Below, one piece after another: positions 35,492-48,500 of a DNA stretch of 64,000 nucleotides; the first letter of the stretch is position 1, and the number at the start of each line of letters is the position of its first letter. The notes under the pieces were generated by a model. That model had not been told where the DNA came from, searched no databases, and saw nothing but the letters and a program-made list of their open reading frames with translations. The position numbers and the translations under genes were made by a program. This stretch comes from Dipteris shenzhenensis (taxonomy: Eukaryota > Polypodiophyta > Polypodiopsida > Gleicheniales). The stretch lies in assembly GCA_047967505.1 (NCBI GenBank), contig CM106538.1. One strand, written 5' to 3'.

Positions 35492-35559
35492 AGTCCTTGG
35501 AGAGAGCATTTGGGCATCCATGGCTATGGGAGGGATAACCTCTCAATGACATTTAGTGG

Positions 35560-36535
35560 GAATCGGGGAAGTAGTTCTTGCCAGCCTGAGTAAGGCACTC
35601 AGGAAAGGTAGAGGAGGTCCCCTCTTTCTCATACGCAGCTAGCATCAAGCAATGCCTTTAGCTAGAGGCAACAGCTTGGACACCCACGAGGGAGTGCCAC
35701 TGGGTTGAACAGGAGGTTCCTCAAGAGGTCGTCTCCCATTTTAGGTCTCATATTATTTGGACTAGCTTGAAACCATAGAATATCTCCTATTTCTTCTAAC
35801 TGTTGGCTCATGGAGGTCCCTGGTTAGAGTAGATGTAGGTAGATGCCATATGCTTCTACTGCATAGAGGGGGTTCTAGGGAAAATTTCCCATTTCTTGCG
35901 GGGATGTCCTATAGCTCAGAGTCTCTGGCTAGCAGCCTTTAGGATAGTGGCTCACATGCAATGGATGCAGCAGGATTTCACTTGGGGGATGGTTGCATGG
36001 CTCACGCAAGGAGGATATGCCTTCTCAATCGATCCAGTCACACTAGCATACAGGGTCCATGGCCATCATGTCTTTCAGATAGAGATGTATAACACTTCAC
36101 CACCTTCTTGTGTTTGCCCAACACACTCACTAGAGGATAGTGTTTAGGAGAGTGTCCCGCATTATTGCTTGGAACATTTGGGTCGCATAGTGTAGTCACG
36201 TGATAGGAGGACAGCAGATCACTCCGATGGCTACCCTTATTGCTATCTGGTAGGACATCATCTTTACCATTTGGGAGCACAGTACTCCAAGATCAAGAGC
36301 AAATGTCAAAAGTATTTGCAAGGCTTGGCCTACATGCATCTTTTACACCCTTTTTGTGGATGATATCCACTAGATGTATAGACCACCACCTTGGTTGTTA
36401 GCCCCTATTCTAGAGATTCCCTTGGTGGTTTTTTCTCTTTGTAATTACCATCCTTAGCTCCTTTTGGAAGCTGAGTTATACGGTGTTTTTCACGCATTAA
36501 TAAAAGTTTCCTTTTTCTTTTTCTTTTTTAAAAAG
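35560..36535 (+). mobile_element. LINE 3' end (zf-RVT region)
   Basis: The frame at about 35,885-36,147 resembles the zinc-binding RT-associated domain after the polymerase (HFLRGCPIAQSLWLAAFRI). The 3' end CACGCATTAATAAAAGTTTCC followed by T/A-rich tail matches the end of the LINE at 29.8 kb. Frames are broken. Confidence 0.6.
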
Positions 36536-38640
36536 AGATGGAGACCGGAGACCCCCTCCACCCCAACTTATAGAATGAATGTATGGGCAACATATGCCGA
36601 AGAATCTTGTTGGATAGCTAGGATGGGGTTGTGGTTTTTTTAATGATCAAGACTTGCAACATTTGTGACCTTGGGTGCCAACTCCCTTTAGTAAGAAAAT
36701 CGATCAAAATCTTCAGTATGAGATGAATTTAAAAAATATGCCATGCATAGAAATTATTCAAATTAACATAGTTGTGTTCTACACTAAAAGAGCTTCAAAT
36801 ATGTCTTTACACCCTTGAAATTTGGGTAACACGTGAAAAAGTTACATTCATTTGAAAGGGGATGGGTTTTCATATTTTAGTGTATTTTTTGTTTTACCCC
36901 CCCTCATCCAAAAGAACCCCCCCCTTGGGCCTCACATATTATGAAAAATCTTAAAATCTTACATATTTTTCAAGGTATATACCTTTATATTTTGTGGGAA
37001 GGGGGACGTGAAATTTTCATATTTTTTTCCTTACATATTTGAATTTTTTAAAGGAAATCCATGCATATTATTTATGGACCTTGTCCCTCCATACCCTAGA
37101 TTTTGGACGAGGGTAGTAACATATTATAGATTGAGGTGGCACCCTAGGATTTGTGATTAGCTCAAGGGTTAGGAAGATATAAGAGACAAGGCATTGTGCT
37201 GATAACTCATTGATAAAGGCTATGGGCTCATGAAGAACTTCTTGAGGTTTGAGCGTGACAATGGCTTACGCATAAAAGGGATGTCTCTCCCTTCAAAGAT
37301 AAGAGTTCTTGTTGTTGTTGAGTTGCATAGAGTTGGATGAGATAGAATCAAAGGATGAAGATGATACAAATTCATCTAAATGCCATTTTACAAGACATGA
37401 GACTATCAATTCTCCATCAAGGATGAAGATGACACAAATTCAACTAAATGTCTACTAAGGGAGAACACTAAAGAGGGCACAACATATAAGTTAAGGCCTA
37501 ATTTGAAGTGTCAAAAAGTTAACGAATCAAATGGGAGAGGAGGAGGTAAGAAGAGAAATCATTTCATTAGTATATATAGAGGTTGCATGCATCACAAAAG
37601 AAGAATGTTGAATAACAATTAATACCAAAATATACAAAGCAAAAAAGATTAGGGCCTTGGCAACAGAGACTAAAGTGATCTATCTAGTAATTATGACAAA
37701 GCTTTCCAAATAGGAAGCCATAATAATATTCTGGATCAAATTCTCCACAAACCCTATTCGAAGATGTGCACAAAAGACAAAAGAGACATTCATCAAACAG
37801 ATGAAAGGGATTAATTGTGAGGATAGCTTAATTTTTTAGATGACCAAATCATGGACCATAGAAGGTTTAAAAACATGCATAAGATGTTACCCCACAATTC
37901 TTCCCTATGCTAAGCAATATGATATGATGGGAAAAGAGCATTAGGGTGATAATAAATGGGATCACCCTAATATCCATAGCCCATCAATAGCCTATTCATG
38001 TGCATAGTAGTCCAAGGATGATGCCTGATAGTTCCATCTTGATTTTGCATGAGATCGGAAGTAGTATAAGGGCAATCCAAATTACCATAATATGCAATAG
38101 CGAGACCCATCATGGTAGTCTTTTATGGAACAATAGTTCTTCAAGAATGATTGATCAAATAGTCTTGATTCCATTACGCTTGCAGAAGCAACCACTATTA
38201 AAATTTTCTTATGTTGTACTTGGCCAAATATATGATCCGATCCTCGAAAATATTGGTTGCTGCATAAAGGAGTTTCAAAACTTTAAGAATGTTGAAATGT
38301 ACATTCTAGGCATTCCTTCTATAAACTAAAAGTCTCAAATTTCACAATAGTGTAAAACATCTCTATGGACACCCTCTTTAGGTATTACAACGAATCAACA
38401 AAATGAATATTCAAAAAAATTTCTCTCATTCTTTATGCATTACTTTATTAAAGGAGATCATACCTCAATGACCACTGCTCCCATATGTCATGACATTTGA
38501 GCATATGATGTTTCACTTATAAGAGTTGCAATCCATCACTAGTCACAAAAAGAAAACAAACTTTTAAAAAAATTGTTAATCATTCCATCTAAAATTTATG
38601 TATTAGAAAAACTTTATCTAGTAAAAAAAGGTTACAAGTT
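36536..38640. other. AT-rich DNA, no gene seen
   Basis: Only short unconvincing frames occur. Some of it may belong to the Gypsy relic that follows. Confidence 0.4.
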
Positions 38641-38659
38641 ATAGATTTTGTTTTAACTT

Positions 38660-39050
38660 TGGATAATCGAATCACATCACTATCAAGACAATTTTCATTT
38701 TGCTATGAAATCTCAAGCAGATTGTGGAAAGTAAAGTATTTCAATACCCTGGACCTTAATTTGGGTTGTTGGAAAATTCCAATCTCACCTCAATATTATC
38801 ACAAAGAGATAGGACCAATAAAGACACACAAACTTTTGATACAAATCACATCAATGTAAAGCCAAATGGGGCAGGGCAACAATCAATCATGTTTTAAGGT
38901 TATATAGTATCTTTAAAAGGAGATCAAGTAGATCTTGCCAAATCTAAAGTGATTACAAGATATCCAACTGTTGCACATGCTAATAAAGTAAAACATCTTT
39001 TGGACATAAGTTTCTTGGTCCAAAGTTTTTGGAAATATACACTCAAATAA
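38660..39050 (+). mobile_element. Gypsy reverse-transcriptase relic
   Basis: The frame at 38,700-38,830 reads KYFNTLDLNLGCWKIPIS, the degraded RT motif normally KYFTTLDLxSGYWQIPI. About 80 bp further, another frame gives GYIVSLKGDQVDLAKSKVI, the usual GxxVSxxGIxxDPxKVxAI of the thumb. Many stops; no ends found. Confidence 0.55.
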
Positions 39051-39860
39051 TGGCCACTAAAGATCTTGCTTTAGAAGGATGTTAATTTTCATCGTAATAT
39101 AGTCTTAGAAATTTCAAAGCCTAATTAAAGTTTTAGAAATTGCACCCATGTTGGGAAGTGTTTCATCTTGCATACAAACACATCATATGTAGAAATTTGG
39201 GTATTTTTCTTCAAAGATAATTGATCCTATTAGATTTGTGTGAGCATCCACTCTAGGTTGGTCTCTCACAACATTTGAACAAGATATGCCATCACCAATA
39301 AAGAAGCATTGTCCATCGTGTGGGGTTCCAAAGCTAGATGTCCACCTACATGGCTCCAATAGAGCATGCAGTATTGAGGCATTTATTTCATTTAAAAAAG
39401 TTAATAGTAGACAAATTGAATTTGGTCTTGTGATTTACTATTATTGATATGGAGTGTTCCATAAGCCAAGATCTTAAAATCATGTAGCAAATGCACTCAC
39501 TACCTTGACATCCTTTAACAACATTATCACATACCAATTTGTACAAGAGCAATTTCCTCCTCTACTGAATAATGAATGTATGTTTCCCTTACAATAAGCT
39601 AGACCCTTTGCAGACAAATAATCATTCAAACCAATTGTCATCCTAGCTTCACATTCATAAATGATCTCTTTGGCCTATCACTCCAAAAGGATAATAATTT
39701 AGAGTAATTCACCGACTAATATCTCAAAATCATTCCTACATCGTTTAGGAGTTCAACATTGTGATTGCAATGTGGATGCCCATCTAAAGCAATATGGATG
39801 GCCATATGTGTCCTTATATGTAGGAGAGTTTTGATGATAATTAGACCATTTGGGATGGAG
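39051..39860. other. AT-rich DNA, no gene seen
   Basis: No recognisable family. It may be residual Gypsy sequence beyond the RT relic. Confidence 0.35.
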
Positions 39861-39864
39861 AGAA

Positions 39865-40292
39865 GTGACACAGTTTGTTGGATTATGGAAGGAATATGCA
39901 AATTTCTTAGGAGTTGGCAAAGACAACAAGGGTGGATGGAAACATTGTTTAGGAAGGAAAGAACTGATGCAGTTTGTTGAATAGAAGTTGACAATGACTA
40001 CAAGGGTAGATTTGCTATATTATGAATGGAAAAATATATAGCATTCGATCATAGAGTTCCATGCAATCATTTCAATCCTGTGTGCAATAAGTAATGCATG
40101 TACTAAATTCAAAGATCTTGATGCTTTTTGTTGAATTATGGAAGGAATATCCAAATTCATAGGAGTTGGCAAAGATAACAAGGAAGGATTTGCTATATTA
40201 AGAATGAAAAAGATATAAATTTCAATCATAGAGTTGCATGTAAAGTCATTTCAATCCTTTGTGCAATAAGTAATGCATTTACTAAATTCAAA
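39865..40292. repeat. diverged tandem repeat, 150-180-bp units
   Basis: Three partial units share TTATGGAAGGAATATSCAAAT, AGGAGTTGGCAAAGA, TCATAGAGTTSCATG and GTGCAATAAGTAATGCAT. The last two units (about 39,966-40,112 and 40,119-40,292) are most complete. Confidence 0.65.
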
Positions 40293-42960
40293 CACTCTAA
40301 AGCACACACCTATTGTGACATTCCTACCTTAAAAAAGGAGTTCCGATTGCTCATTCATGTTGCCAAATGTCCATAAGATGATTTTGGTGAGATGGATGCC
40401 AGAAGTGAGTTGGATGCCCATAAGGAGATGGATGCCAGAAGTGACAATTGTTGTACCTTTTTGTTGTTTCAATTTTTGAAGCTACTCTAGTAAGGGTTCT
40501 CAAAAAGATTACACAAACGCTTGCTTGATGTGAGCACAGTTGCGATAGATCTTACTTCGAACTTCATGCATAGAGTTATAGCCAACAAACAAATTGCAAC
40601 TGCCAAACTTGTCACATTGTTACTCTAAGGACCAATGATGATAGCATGCAATTAGAGATAGAGAGCTCTAGCCAACTTAAAATATTCTCTCATAAAATGA
40701 ATATGGTGATGCCTTTGAATGATAGCCTTGTGTGTAGCCAGTAGGTGCTATATGTGCCCCCACAGAACTTTTATTAGCATAGCCTCCAAAGAGTTAGTGC
40801 TATAGTGGAGGATAGGAACTCTTCTGTGAATGTACACATGTATTTTTTAATTGAGTTCTTTGTTAAAAATTGCCATTTAATAGCCCAAAATCATTTGCTT
40901 TCTCTTTTGCATCCAAAAGCACTTCCTTTACCACTATCACTATATGTGGAGGTGGGCACCCATGCACTCTTGTTGGCCTGCCCTTGTAGGGTAGGGCTTA
41001 GTAACTTAACAGGGCCGAGCAAAATGAAAAATCTTTTTGCTCTCAATTTATGTTTTCATCCATTTTGTGAACATCCTATTGGCTGACGTGCACATGTAGC
41101 AGCCTGGCCATGCTAGCAGGTGAGCTGCACTTGAGTGTCTCAACAGTGGGCAGCCAAACTCACTGTTGCGGCTTCACTGTATGGTGAAGTGGAGTCAACT
41201 TTGCCTCCAACATATGGGTAAGTGTAGTTCTCTCTGCAACTTCCTAATTCCACACGATTCTTCCAAAGGCATCTCAATACAAAGGTCGTTGGAAACAATG
41301 GGATGCAACGCAATACACAATTCACTATTGAAGCGTAACTCCATAAAGATGACGAGCTCAGGAGGATTCGGACAATCAATGGAGACCAGCAGCTGCAGCG
41401 TGAGTGGCGTTGGTTCTTCCAAGCATGGAGTTGGTGCACAGGATTCTCTACATTCTTTCATTCCAAATTCTTTTCTTTTCTTTTGAGAGCTCTGTGTAGT
41501 TGGTGGTATAGCTATACAACCTACGCTGGTTGTTCTGTGCAGGGGCCGAAGGGGGAATAAAAGAATTGTGTGAAGCTTGTTTTGGAGAGGTGAATTCCGA
41601 CACGGTTGGAGATGGAGGCCCTATCCACTCAGGTATTCTGTCACATTTTGGATGACTAAGGGTGCAGTCACTTTCTCCAAGGATTCGTTTGTGTCGCAAC
41701 ACCTATGTGGGCTTCATCCGCAACAACCATATTTCGTTGTCATACTCTTGAACCTTCACACAACAAATAGTCGCACTGCTCTGCCCAAACTCTCCGCTGT
41801 AGATAGGAAACTGGCTGCGCCACTCATCAGCTTCTGATAATCTTTGCTCTCTACTCCTCCTCCTCCTCATCCCTGCTTGTTGCTATGATCTATGATCAAC
41901 GAATTCTACGGTTCCCTCAATTGGATCACAAGTTTCCTTGCTGGAAAGTACGATCCGATTCACTCGTCGTGGGTTTTCCCTCGACAGTCGGGTCGTTTGC
42001 TTTGTAGTTGTTTTTCCTTTTATTCACCATAAATCGCGCGCACTGACAACGTTGCTCTTACCATACCTTCACTTGATAATAAGGTTGTCCTATGCGTTTT
42101 CTCAACAGATGATCAATTGCCTTTTGCCGAATGAAGGATAAGGCATCTTGAAAATAGCTTACACATTGAAATGCATCTCTAGGCAACACACTTGTGTGAA
42201 TTGTTGAAGCCGGAGGCTACTGAAACAATGCCTTACTGCAACTCCAGCACAGTCACGTTGCCCTGCAATAGCCAAGGGAAGCAGGTGTAAAGTTTCAGCA
42301 CAGCGTAACGAAGTCTGCAAAGTGCGCCGCATTCGTATTGCAAACAAGCCCACAAACTTGGTAAAGTTTAACAAAGGGAGTCTCAAACAATAGGACCAGG
42401 CTGATTGACTTGGCTGCCTCGCATTTTTAGCTACCAACTTTCTTATTGAGTGGAAAAAAAAAAGGAGCATTCGATTGATGACACTACGCCAAGGCAACAA
42501 CAATCCACCCCCCACTCACTAAAAACATATAAGCGGTCTTTTCCATCATCTGCAAGCACCAAGCCGATGCAAGCATGCGTTTTGAAGAAAAACACCCATG
42601 CAGAAGCCTTCGAGAAAGTTTCGAGAATGTTGCTACACAAGGCTACACCGAGGGTAAGAGTTTTCGACTCCATCTAATTCTTTTCAAGTTTGCATCAACC
42701 ATACAACGTTCTTTAGGCACTCTTTCCATTTAAGTTTTCGCCAATTCTATACTTTGATGTGTGTGCCCCATACCAATATGTAAAAACCTACACAGCAAAG
42801 GTACCTACGGCAGTATGAAATGCACCATGGCATTGTACATTGGTCCAGCAAATGAAGTTGTTGATTTTGAAGATTATATCGAGGATAGTGTATCTTCCAT
42901 GATGTAATCACTGAATGTAGGGGTGCATAGCCGTAAATAATCCACTTGTATATATCAAGC
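40293..42960. other. no gene recognised
   Basis: Several frames of 60-120 codons occur on both strands (such as 41,140-41,702 and 42,159-42,677), but none shows a family motif. The left end of the Helitron-like element may lie in the right part of this interval. Confidence 0.35.
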
Positions 42961-42974
42961 TCTTGAAATAAATG

Positions 42975-43141
42975 CACCCACAACAAATCGTGGTTTACTT
43001 TATTGGGTTGTGCGCACACCATTTGGTAGGCAAGCATTTGAACCCTCCCGCCCCCCACCCACAACAAATCGTGGTTTACTTTATTGGGTTGTGCACACAC
43101 CATTTGGTAGGCACGCATTTAAACCGTTCCCCCCCCCCCCC
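42975..43141. repeat. 81-bp tandem duplication
   Basis: Two units of about 81 bp (starting 42,975 and 43,056) contain CAACAAATCGTGGTTTACTT and CACCATTTGGTAGGC and each end in a C-rich run. They lie just upstream of the RPA-like pieces and could be subterminal repeats of that element. Confidence 0.8.
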
Positions 43142-43254
43142 CTCAAAAGGAAAAAGAAAACTGATTATATGATTTGCACAATTTTAATGAACTGCGTACA
43201 AGCACACGCCGCATTAAAATATGCTAGAAATGTCGTCGATAATTTTTGAGGCAC

Positions 43255-44726
43255 ATTTTGTGGCTCTTCGTAAGATCAATTAAGCTAAAAGCGAACAAGC
43301 CCAACTCTCAAAATGAGGCACATGGCAAAGCAATAGCAGAGGCTAGACCATCCAATCTGAACCCAAAGGCTTTGGTACCCGCAATTCCCAAGGTCGGCAA
43401 TTCGAACGCGCTACCTATCCTAAAAATCGCGGAGCTGTTAGAGTACGTCAACCACCGTTTTGCCTTCAAGGGGCGTGCTGTGGCTAAGTACGGGACATTT
43501 AAGGCACGAGATGCTACCTACCCCATATACATGCGTGTTGACTTTACTGACTCTACTTGTTACAAGACAGTTACTTTACATGTTCCCCACAACTATGTTT
43601 TTCAACTAAGAGAGATCATAGAAGTCAATTAATTTTACCATGTGGAGGGACCCTAAATCACAAAGAAATCCCTTGGCAAGGGTGGGACATGTGATGTGAC
43701 ATTGCGGGTGGACGCCACAATCAGTGTGGTAAAAGCAGAGCCTTTTGATGGAGCACTATACTTTGTGCCTGAGAAAACCATTAGCGTGTACATTCCGTGG
43801 GTAATTCAGCAAATGCAAAGCGAAAAAGTCCCATTCGCTTCGGTTATGGATACCATTTCTTTTGTGATAGTGAAAGTAGATCTGGACAGCCCTTCAGCCG
43901 AGCAAATAATCATTGCGGATGGGCCTAATCCAAAAGATTGTGCTACAGTAAGGCCCTACAACTTTTGTCTTTGTCTATAGCAGTAAGTGCAAAAAAACTA
44001 AGATCCTAACACTATCTGCTTGCGTAGTTGTCCTGTGTAGCGGATCGGCGCCCGCTTTTAACACATCTGATTCAAGAGTTCCATGACGGTGGTATTGTAA
44101 TGTATGTGGCGCAAAACATCTCATACATGCGTGCAAGACATGCTCTTGCCATCTTTGATTTCACAGTGCTTGCTGCAGTCCCAGAAGGTAGTCTACAAGA
44201 GAGGTTGCTTGCTGCCTTCGCACGGCAGGTGTCCGACCTTGGGTATGACCAAAAGGTAACATTTGCAAAAAAAAAATTTTGGTGGGGCAACTCTTCGTTG
44301 GCTTCTTTTTGAAAATCAGTTATCTACCTCTTTCATCAACCCACTCCCTTCGCCTTGCAGGGTAATGGTGCGCTGCATTTCAATGACTTGAATGGCCCAT
44401 TGGTGGAGTTTCAGTGCAGTGAATGTGTAGGCTCTCGTGTTAGCCGTGATCCCTCCCATCCATTTTGCTACGTTTGTGATAGCATCCAAGACATTGTTCG
44501 CATTCCTTTGTTGAAAGGCCGTGTGGTACTGCGCGATGGCTCCCACGTCGACGTGAAACTCCGTGGCACATTTGTGGATGATGTACTTCAACTATGGCAC
44601 CCTTTTATTCAATACTACACATGTAGTGTTGTAGCAACCCGAAGCTTTTTGCTTGACCGTAAGCCTTCCGGTGATTTCACTATAAGCAATGCAGGTTTTG
44701 TCACTGCTTTCGACGCAGGCCTGTAG
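43255..44726 (+). pseudogene. RPA1-like single-strand-binding protein remnant of Helitron-like element
   Basis: Four open pieces (43,246-43,632; 43,696-43,980; 44,028-44,312; 44,355-44,726) may be exons or frameshifted parts of one gene. The first has a YGTFKARD...YPIYMRVDF stretch suggestive of an OB fold. The last carries a four-cysteine ribbon (Cys-x2-Cys at about 44,415, Cys-x2-Cys at about 44,470) followed by a beta-rich LRDGSHVDVKLRG segment, the order seen in the C-terminal DNA-binding domain of RPA1. Plant Helitrons often encode RPA upstream of their Rep/helicase, and the helicase starts 0.9 kb downstream on the same strand. The match is by pattern only and moderate. Confidence 0.4.
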
Positions 44727-44962
44727 GCTTTTTAAACAATACGCCTCCCTAGCTGGCTTTTCCATCACAGGCATTTCATACTATACATAGCCCAAAATAA
44801 ATTGTGATGAAGCTTTGTAAATACATGAAAGCCATGGCTGGAGCATATACATTCTGGAATAAAGTTTTTGTACATATTTGAAGTACTTTCCATTTCATTG
44901 TTCTCTTCTTTTGCCACTTTGAAATGCGTCCTCTCCTTCTATTATTGAATTCATGAGACTTT

Positions 44963-45538
44963 TTGCTAAGCACGGCAGTCGGCGCGTCAATAATGGAAAT
45001 GCCTTTTAACATCAACTCCTTCAACCTTGTGTGGGACATGGACTTCATGGCGAACAATCCCAACTATACAAACATACTAACTGTGGCAGCACACTTTCTT
45101 TCTGGCCAAACACGGGAGTCTATCCTTGCCGCATTATGCGAGGACTTCAAGAATACAAGCCTCAATCACCAAACCTCTTTGGATGATTCGATAGGGCCTA
45201 ATGCACTACCTCGCCCTACACCGTGCCCCACAACAAACTTATCATCAATTGTTGAGCTTGTACAAACTTCTAAAGGCCTGCTACATTGTTGTTTGAAGCA
45301 TATTTCAAAAAAAAATTCAACAGCCTTCACAGTGATCCACTGTGCAGAATCTGCCATGACTGAGGTCATCGGAGTTGGCGCTTCTTCTGCAAGCCTGCAT
45401 CACACTATTCTCGTGAACAATTCATGCTGCCCTCCAGTGATATCACCATTGATCCAAGCCACGAAGAAGCGCAAATACAATGCTTGGACAACCGCAGATG
45501 AGGCAGCTTTAAAAAATATCATGCATACTCATCTATAG
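44963..45538 (+). CDS. unidentified ORF between RPA-like and Rep/helicase
   Basis: A 191-codon open frame (start at or after 44,963) is uninterrupted although its neighbours are full of stops. The N-terminal half is uncharged and Asn/Thr-rich. The C-terminus has a basic KKRK patch followed by a Trp-Thr-x-x-Asp-Glu-Ala-Ala pattern resembling the start of a Myb/SANT helix. I do not recognise the family. It may be a Helitron accessory gene or captured host sequence, or an exon of the preceding gene. Confidence 0.3.
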   Translation: MLSTAVGASIMEMPFNINSFNLVWDMDFMANNPNYTNILTVAAHFLSGQTRESILAALCEDFKNTSLNHQTSLDDSIGPNALPRPTPCPTTNLSSIVELVQTSKGLLHCCLKHISKKNSTAFTVIHCAESAMTEVIGVGASSASLHHTILVNNSCCPPVISPLIQATKKRKYNAWTTADEAALKNIMHTHL

Positions 45539-45599
45539 TTTCCCACAAACGAGATTGATACGCGCTACCTCCATGAACACTCATGGGAGGTACACTTTG

Positions 45600-48500
45600 C
45601 GAGGCATGCATGACAAGGTATATAGATTGTGGGTAGCTGCACCGCTACGAAGCACTGGTCCAGTATTGACGCAAGAACTCCCTATAGCCCCCCCCGAGTA
45701 GAGACACGTGGAGATGCTCATGCAATTGATCCGAGCAAGGGAGGCAGGGCTTATGGCAGAAGCACTGCGGCACCTCAAAAAAGGAAAAGACATAATTGCA
45801 GTGCTCAAACAATCTACATGAAAAAGATAGAGGACACTCCAAGCCATGCATGTGCATGCTGTGGGACACTGAGCTCCAACGCAAACTTGCAAAAACTGAC
45901 ACACACATTGGTGGACCTTCTCGGAAGCATGGGAGTTCACTTACAGGACGGATTAGAGGGTGAGAGATGCATTTGCTCCAACTGTGTATGCCAAGCGAGG
46001 CAAATACAGAAGCTAAAGCTTTGCTTCTAGAACATGTGCATGCCAGCTAAAACCAAGTACACATCAACTTTGAATTGGGTGGAGGAAAGACTAGTGGTAA
46101 TACGAATTCCATTTCCACAAATAAGGGAGCTTACATATGAAGGGCAATATGGCCTGCATGGCAACGTTGTGAATGTCTTCGCAGATACTGACCAAGCACA
46201 AACAGTGCTCCCCAGGTTTCTTACCGATAATGCAACCATCCTCGTTGCAATCAAACGGAAGCTACAATACTCGCATAATTACATGAGCAGCCTGGTGTGG
46301 CCAACATCCACAATTCACGCGCTCCTTGAACTAGTACAAGCTCCACTTTACAAACAAAGCAATGTTCAAGTGAATCCACTTTGGATGTCACACATAAGTA
46401 CACTACAAGAGAAGCTGCAGGAGGACCGGCAAGGCACCCACACAGTTGAAGATGGCACGGACAACACCGTCAACACAGATACACTTGTACATGGGCTATA
46501 CACAAGCCAACAAGTGGTGGATTTCCAAGATGCACCTATCGTTATTGCTCCATCCGAGGGGTTCTCACCATTGAGCATATTCAAAGACAAATATTACGAG
46601 GAGATGGCCTTCCCAACACTATTCTACGGCCACCCACGTGCATACAACGTTCTGGGCAAAGCAACATACCAAGCGATTGCAAAATGGGAGCTACAAAACA
46701 AGGACAGGCGCTTCGGTACTTGTATCGCCAATCTATTCTTCAAAATAATGAAGATCCTCATACGGCAAATGCTTTCATCAACATGGGTACGAATGCGCAA
46801 AGGGCAACTCAGAGGTGGAAAACCGCAAGTAAGAGATGCATTGATTGACACCAACATAGAGAGACTGCTGCAGTCAAACATTGGCTACTACGACTTTACT
46901 TGCCTCTGCACTTCGGCAGACTACAAACAACGGCTGAAGAGAGAGCTCTTCACTATGGTGTACCAACTTGGTCCACCAACTTTCTTTGTTACATTCTCTG
47001 CAACGGAGAAGTTGTGGGCGCCGTTACTACAGTGCTTGGAGAGTTTGCGCGCACACACTAATGAGGCAAGGCACGCCGAGTCACAGCAAGACATCCGCAA
47101 CATAATTTAGTCAGAACCTGTGACGACAGCACATTACTACATTCACAAATTCCATGCTATGAAGTTATTGCTAAAGGCGAATGAATCAATTCTGGGAGGA
47201 GTAGTGGACTCCTTCATCACTGAGTTCCAAAACAGGGGTAGCCAGCACGATCACGATCTACTCTAGATTGAAAATGCACCCATGCACGGTTCCGCAAGCA
47301 CTAGTGAGATTCAGCTATTTATTGACAAACATATCACAACGGATGCAGCGTTGTCGCCAGATGAAATGAAAGACATCCAAACACACAACCATCGAAAGAC
47401 ATGCAAGAAAAGAAATAAAGGATGCAGATTCGACTTCCCTCGAGCACCCACCAATGCGAGAGACACAAATTCTAGAGCCGCTACATGATCCAAAGCAAAA
47501 ACGCTTATATAAAGCAAAAAGGCATCAGCTTGCAACTATGCTTGCCCAATAAACAACAATGATGCTATCTTTTGACAACTTCATGGAAGAGTTGGGACTG
47601 TCGCATGACGAATACCTTATGACTCTGTGTAGCGCAATCACAGAGCCAGCCACATTCTTGAAACAAGCGCCGAAGGATATTTACACCAACAACTTCAAAC
47701 GATAGATGTCGATGCTTTGGCAAGCGAACACGGACATCCAATTTATATTGAATCCCCATGGCGCTGCATCGTACTACACTTCTTACATTACCAAACAAGA
47801 TAAAGAAACAACAATAGCTGTTCGAGAAGCCCTTCAATCAAGCATGCAGGGCAATGACCCAGCGAATGAGCGCGTGAGAAAGATTGGCAATGCAATACTA
47901 AACGTGCAGCACATCAGCGCATAGCAGGCGGCATGCCTCTGCCTTTCACTACCGTTGACGAGCGCAACAACGCAGTTCTATTACATCAACATAAGCGAGC
48001 CTGGCGAACGTACACTGCTTCTGAAGAGACGAGCACAACTGGAACCACAAAGCACAAACACATTCTTTGATGACATCATAACAAAATACAGAAAGCGTAA
48101 CAAAACATTGGAACACGTTTGCCTCGCAAAATTCACGAGCGAGCACACCGTGCCAAAGATTCAAAAGACTGCCCGCAAAAGGGGCCGTATCATAAGATTC
48201 AACAACTACAACAAAACGAAAGACCCTGAGAACCACTACAGGGAGCAATGCCTACTATACTTGCCTTTCCAAAATATTGAACACACCCTCTCAATCAAAC
48301 ACCCAACCTGGCATGACATGTACAGCGCCAATGCCACCACGATCACAGCAAATTGGGAGCAATTTAATAAGACCAACACATGCAATGCAGTGGCCAGCCC
48401 GACAAACTCATCCACTACCTCAACAACAACAACAAGCCTCGAGACCACAGTGCAGGACAAGTTCGATCTCGGGAGAGAGATCAAAGTCCACCCAAAAAAG

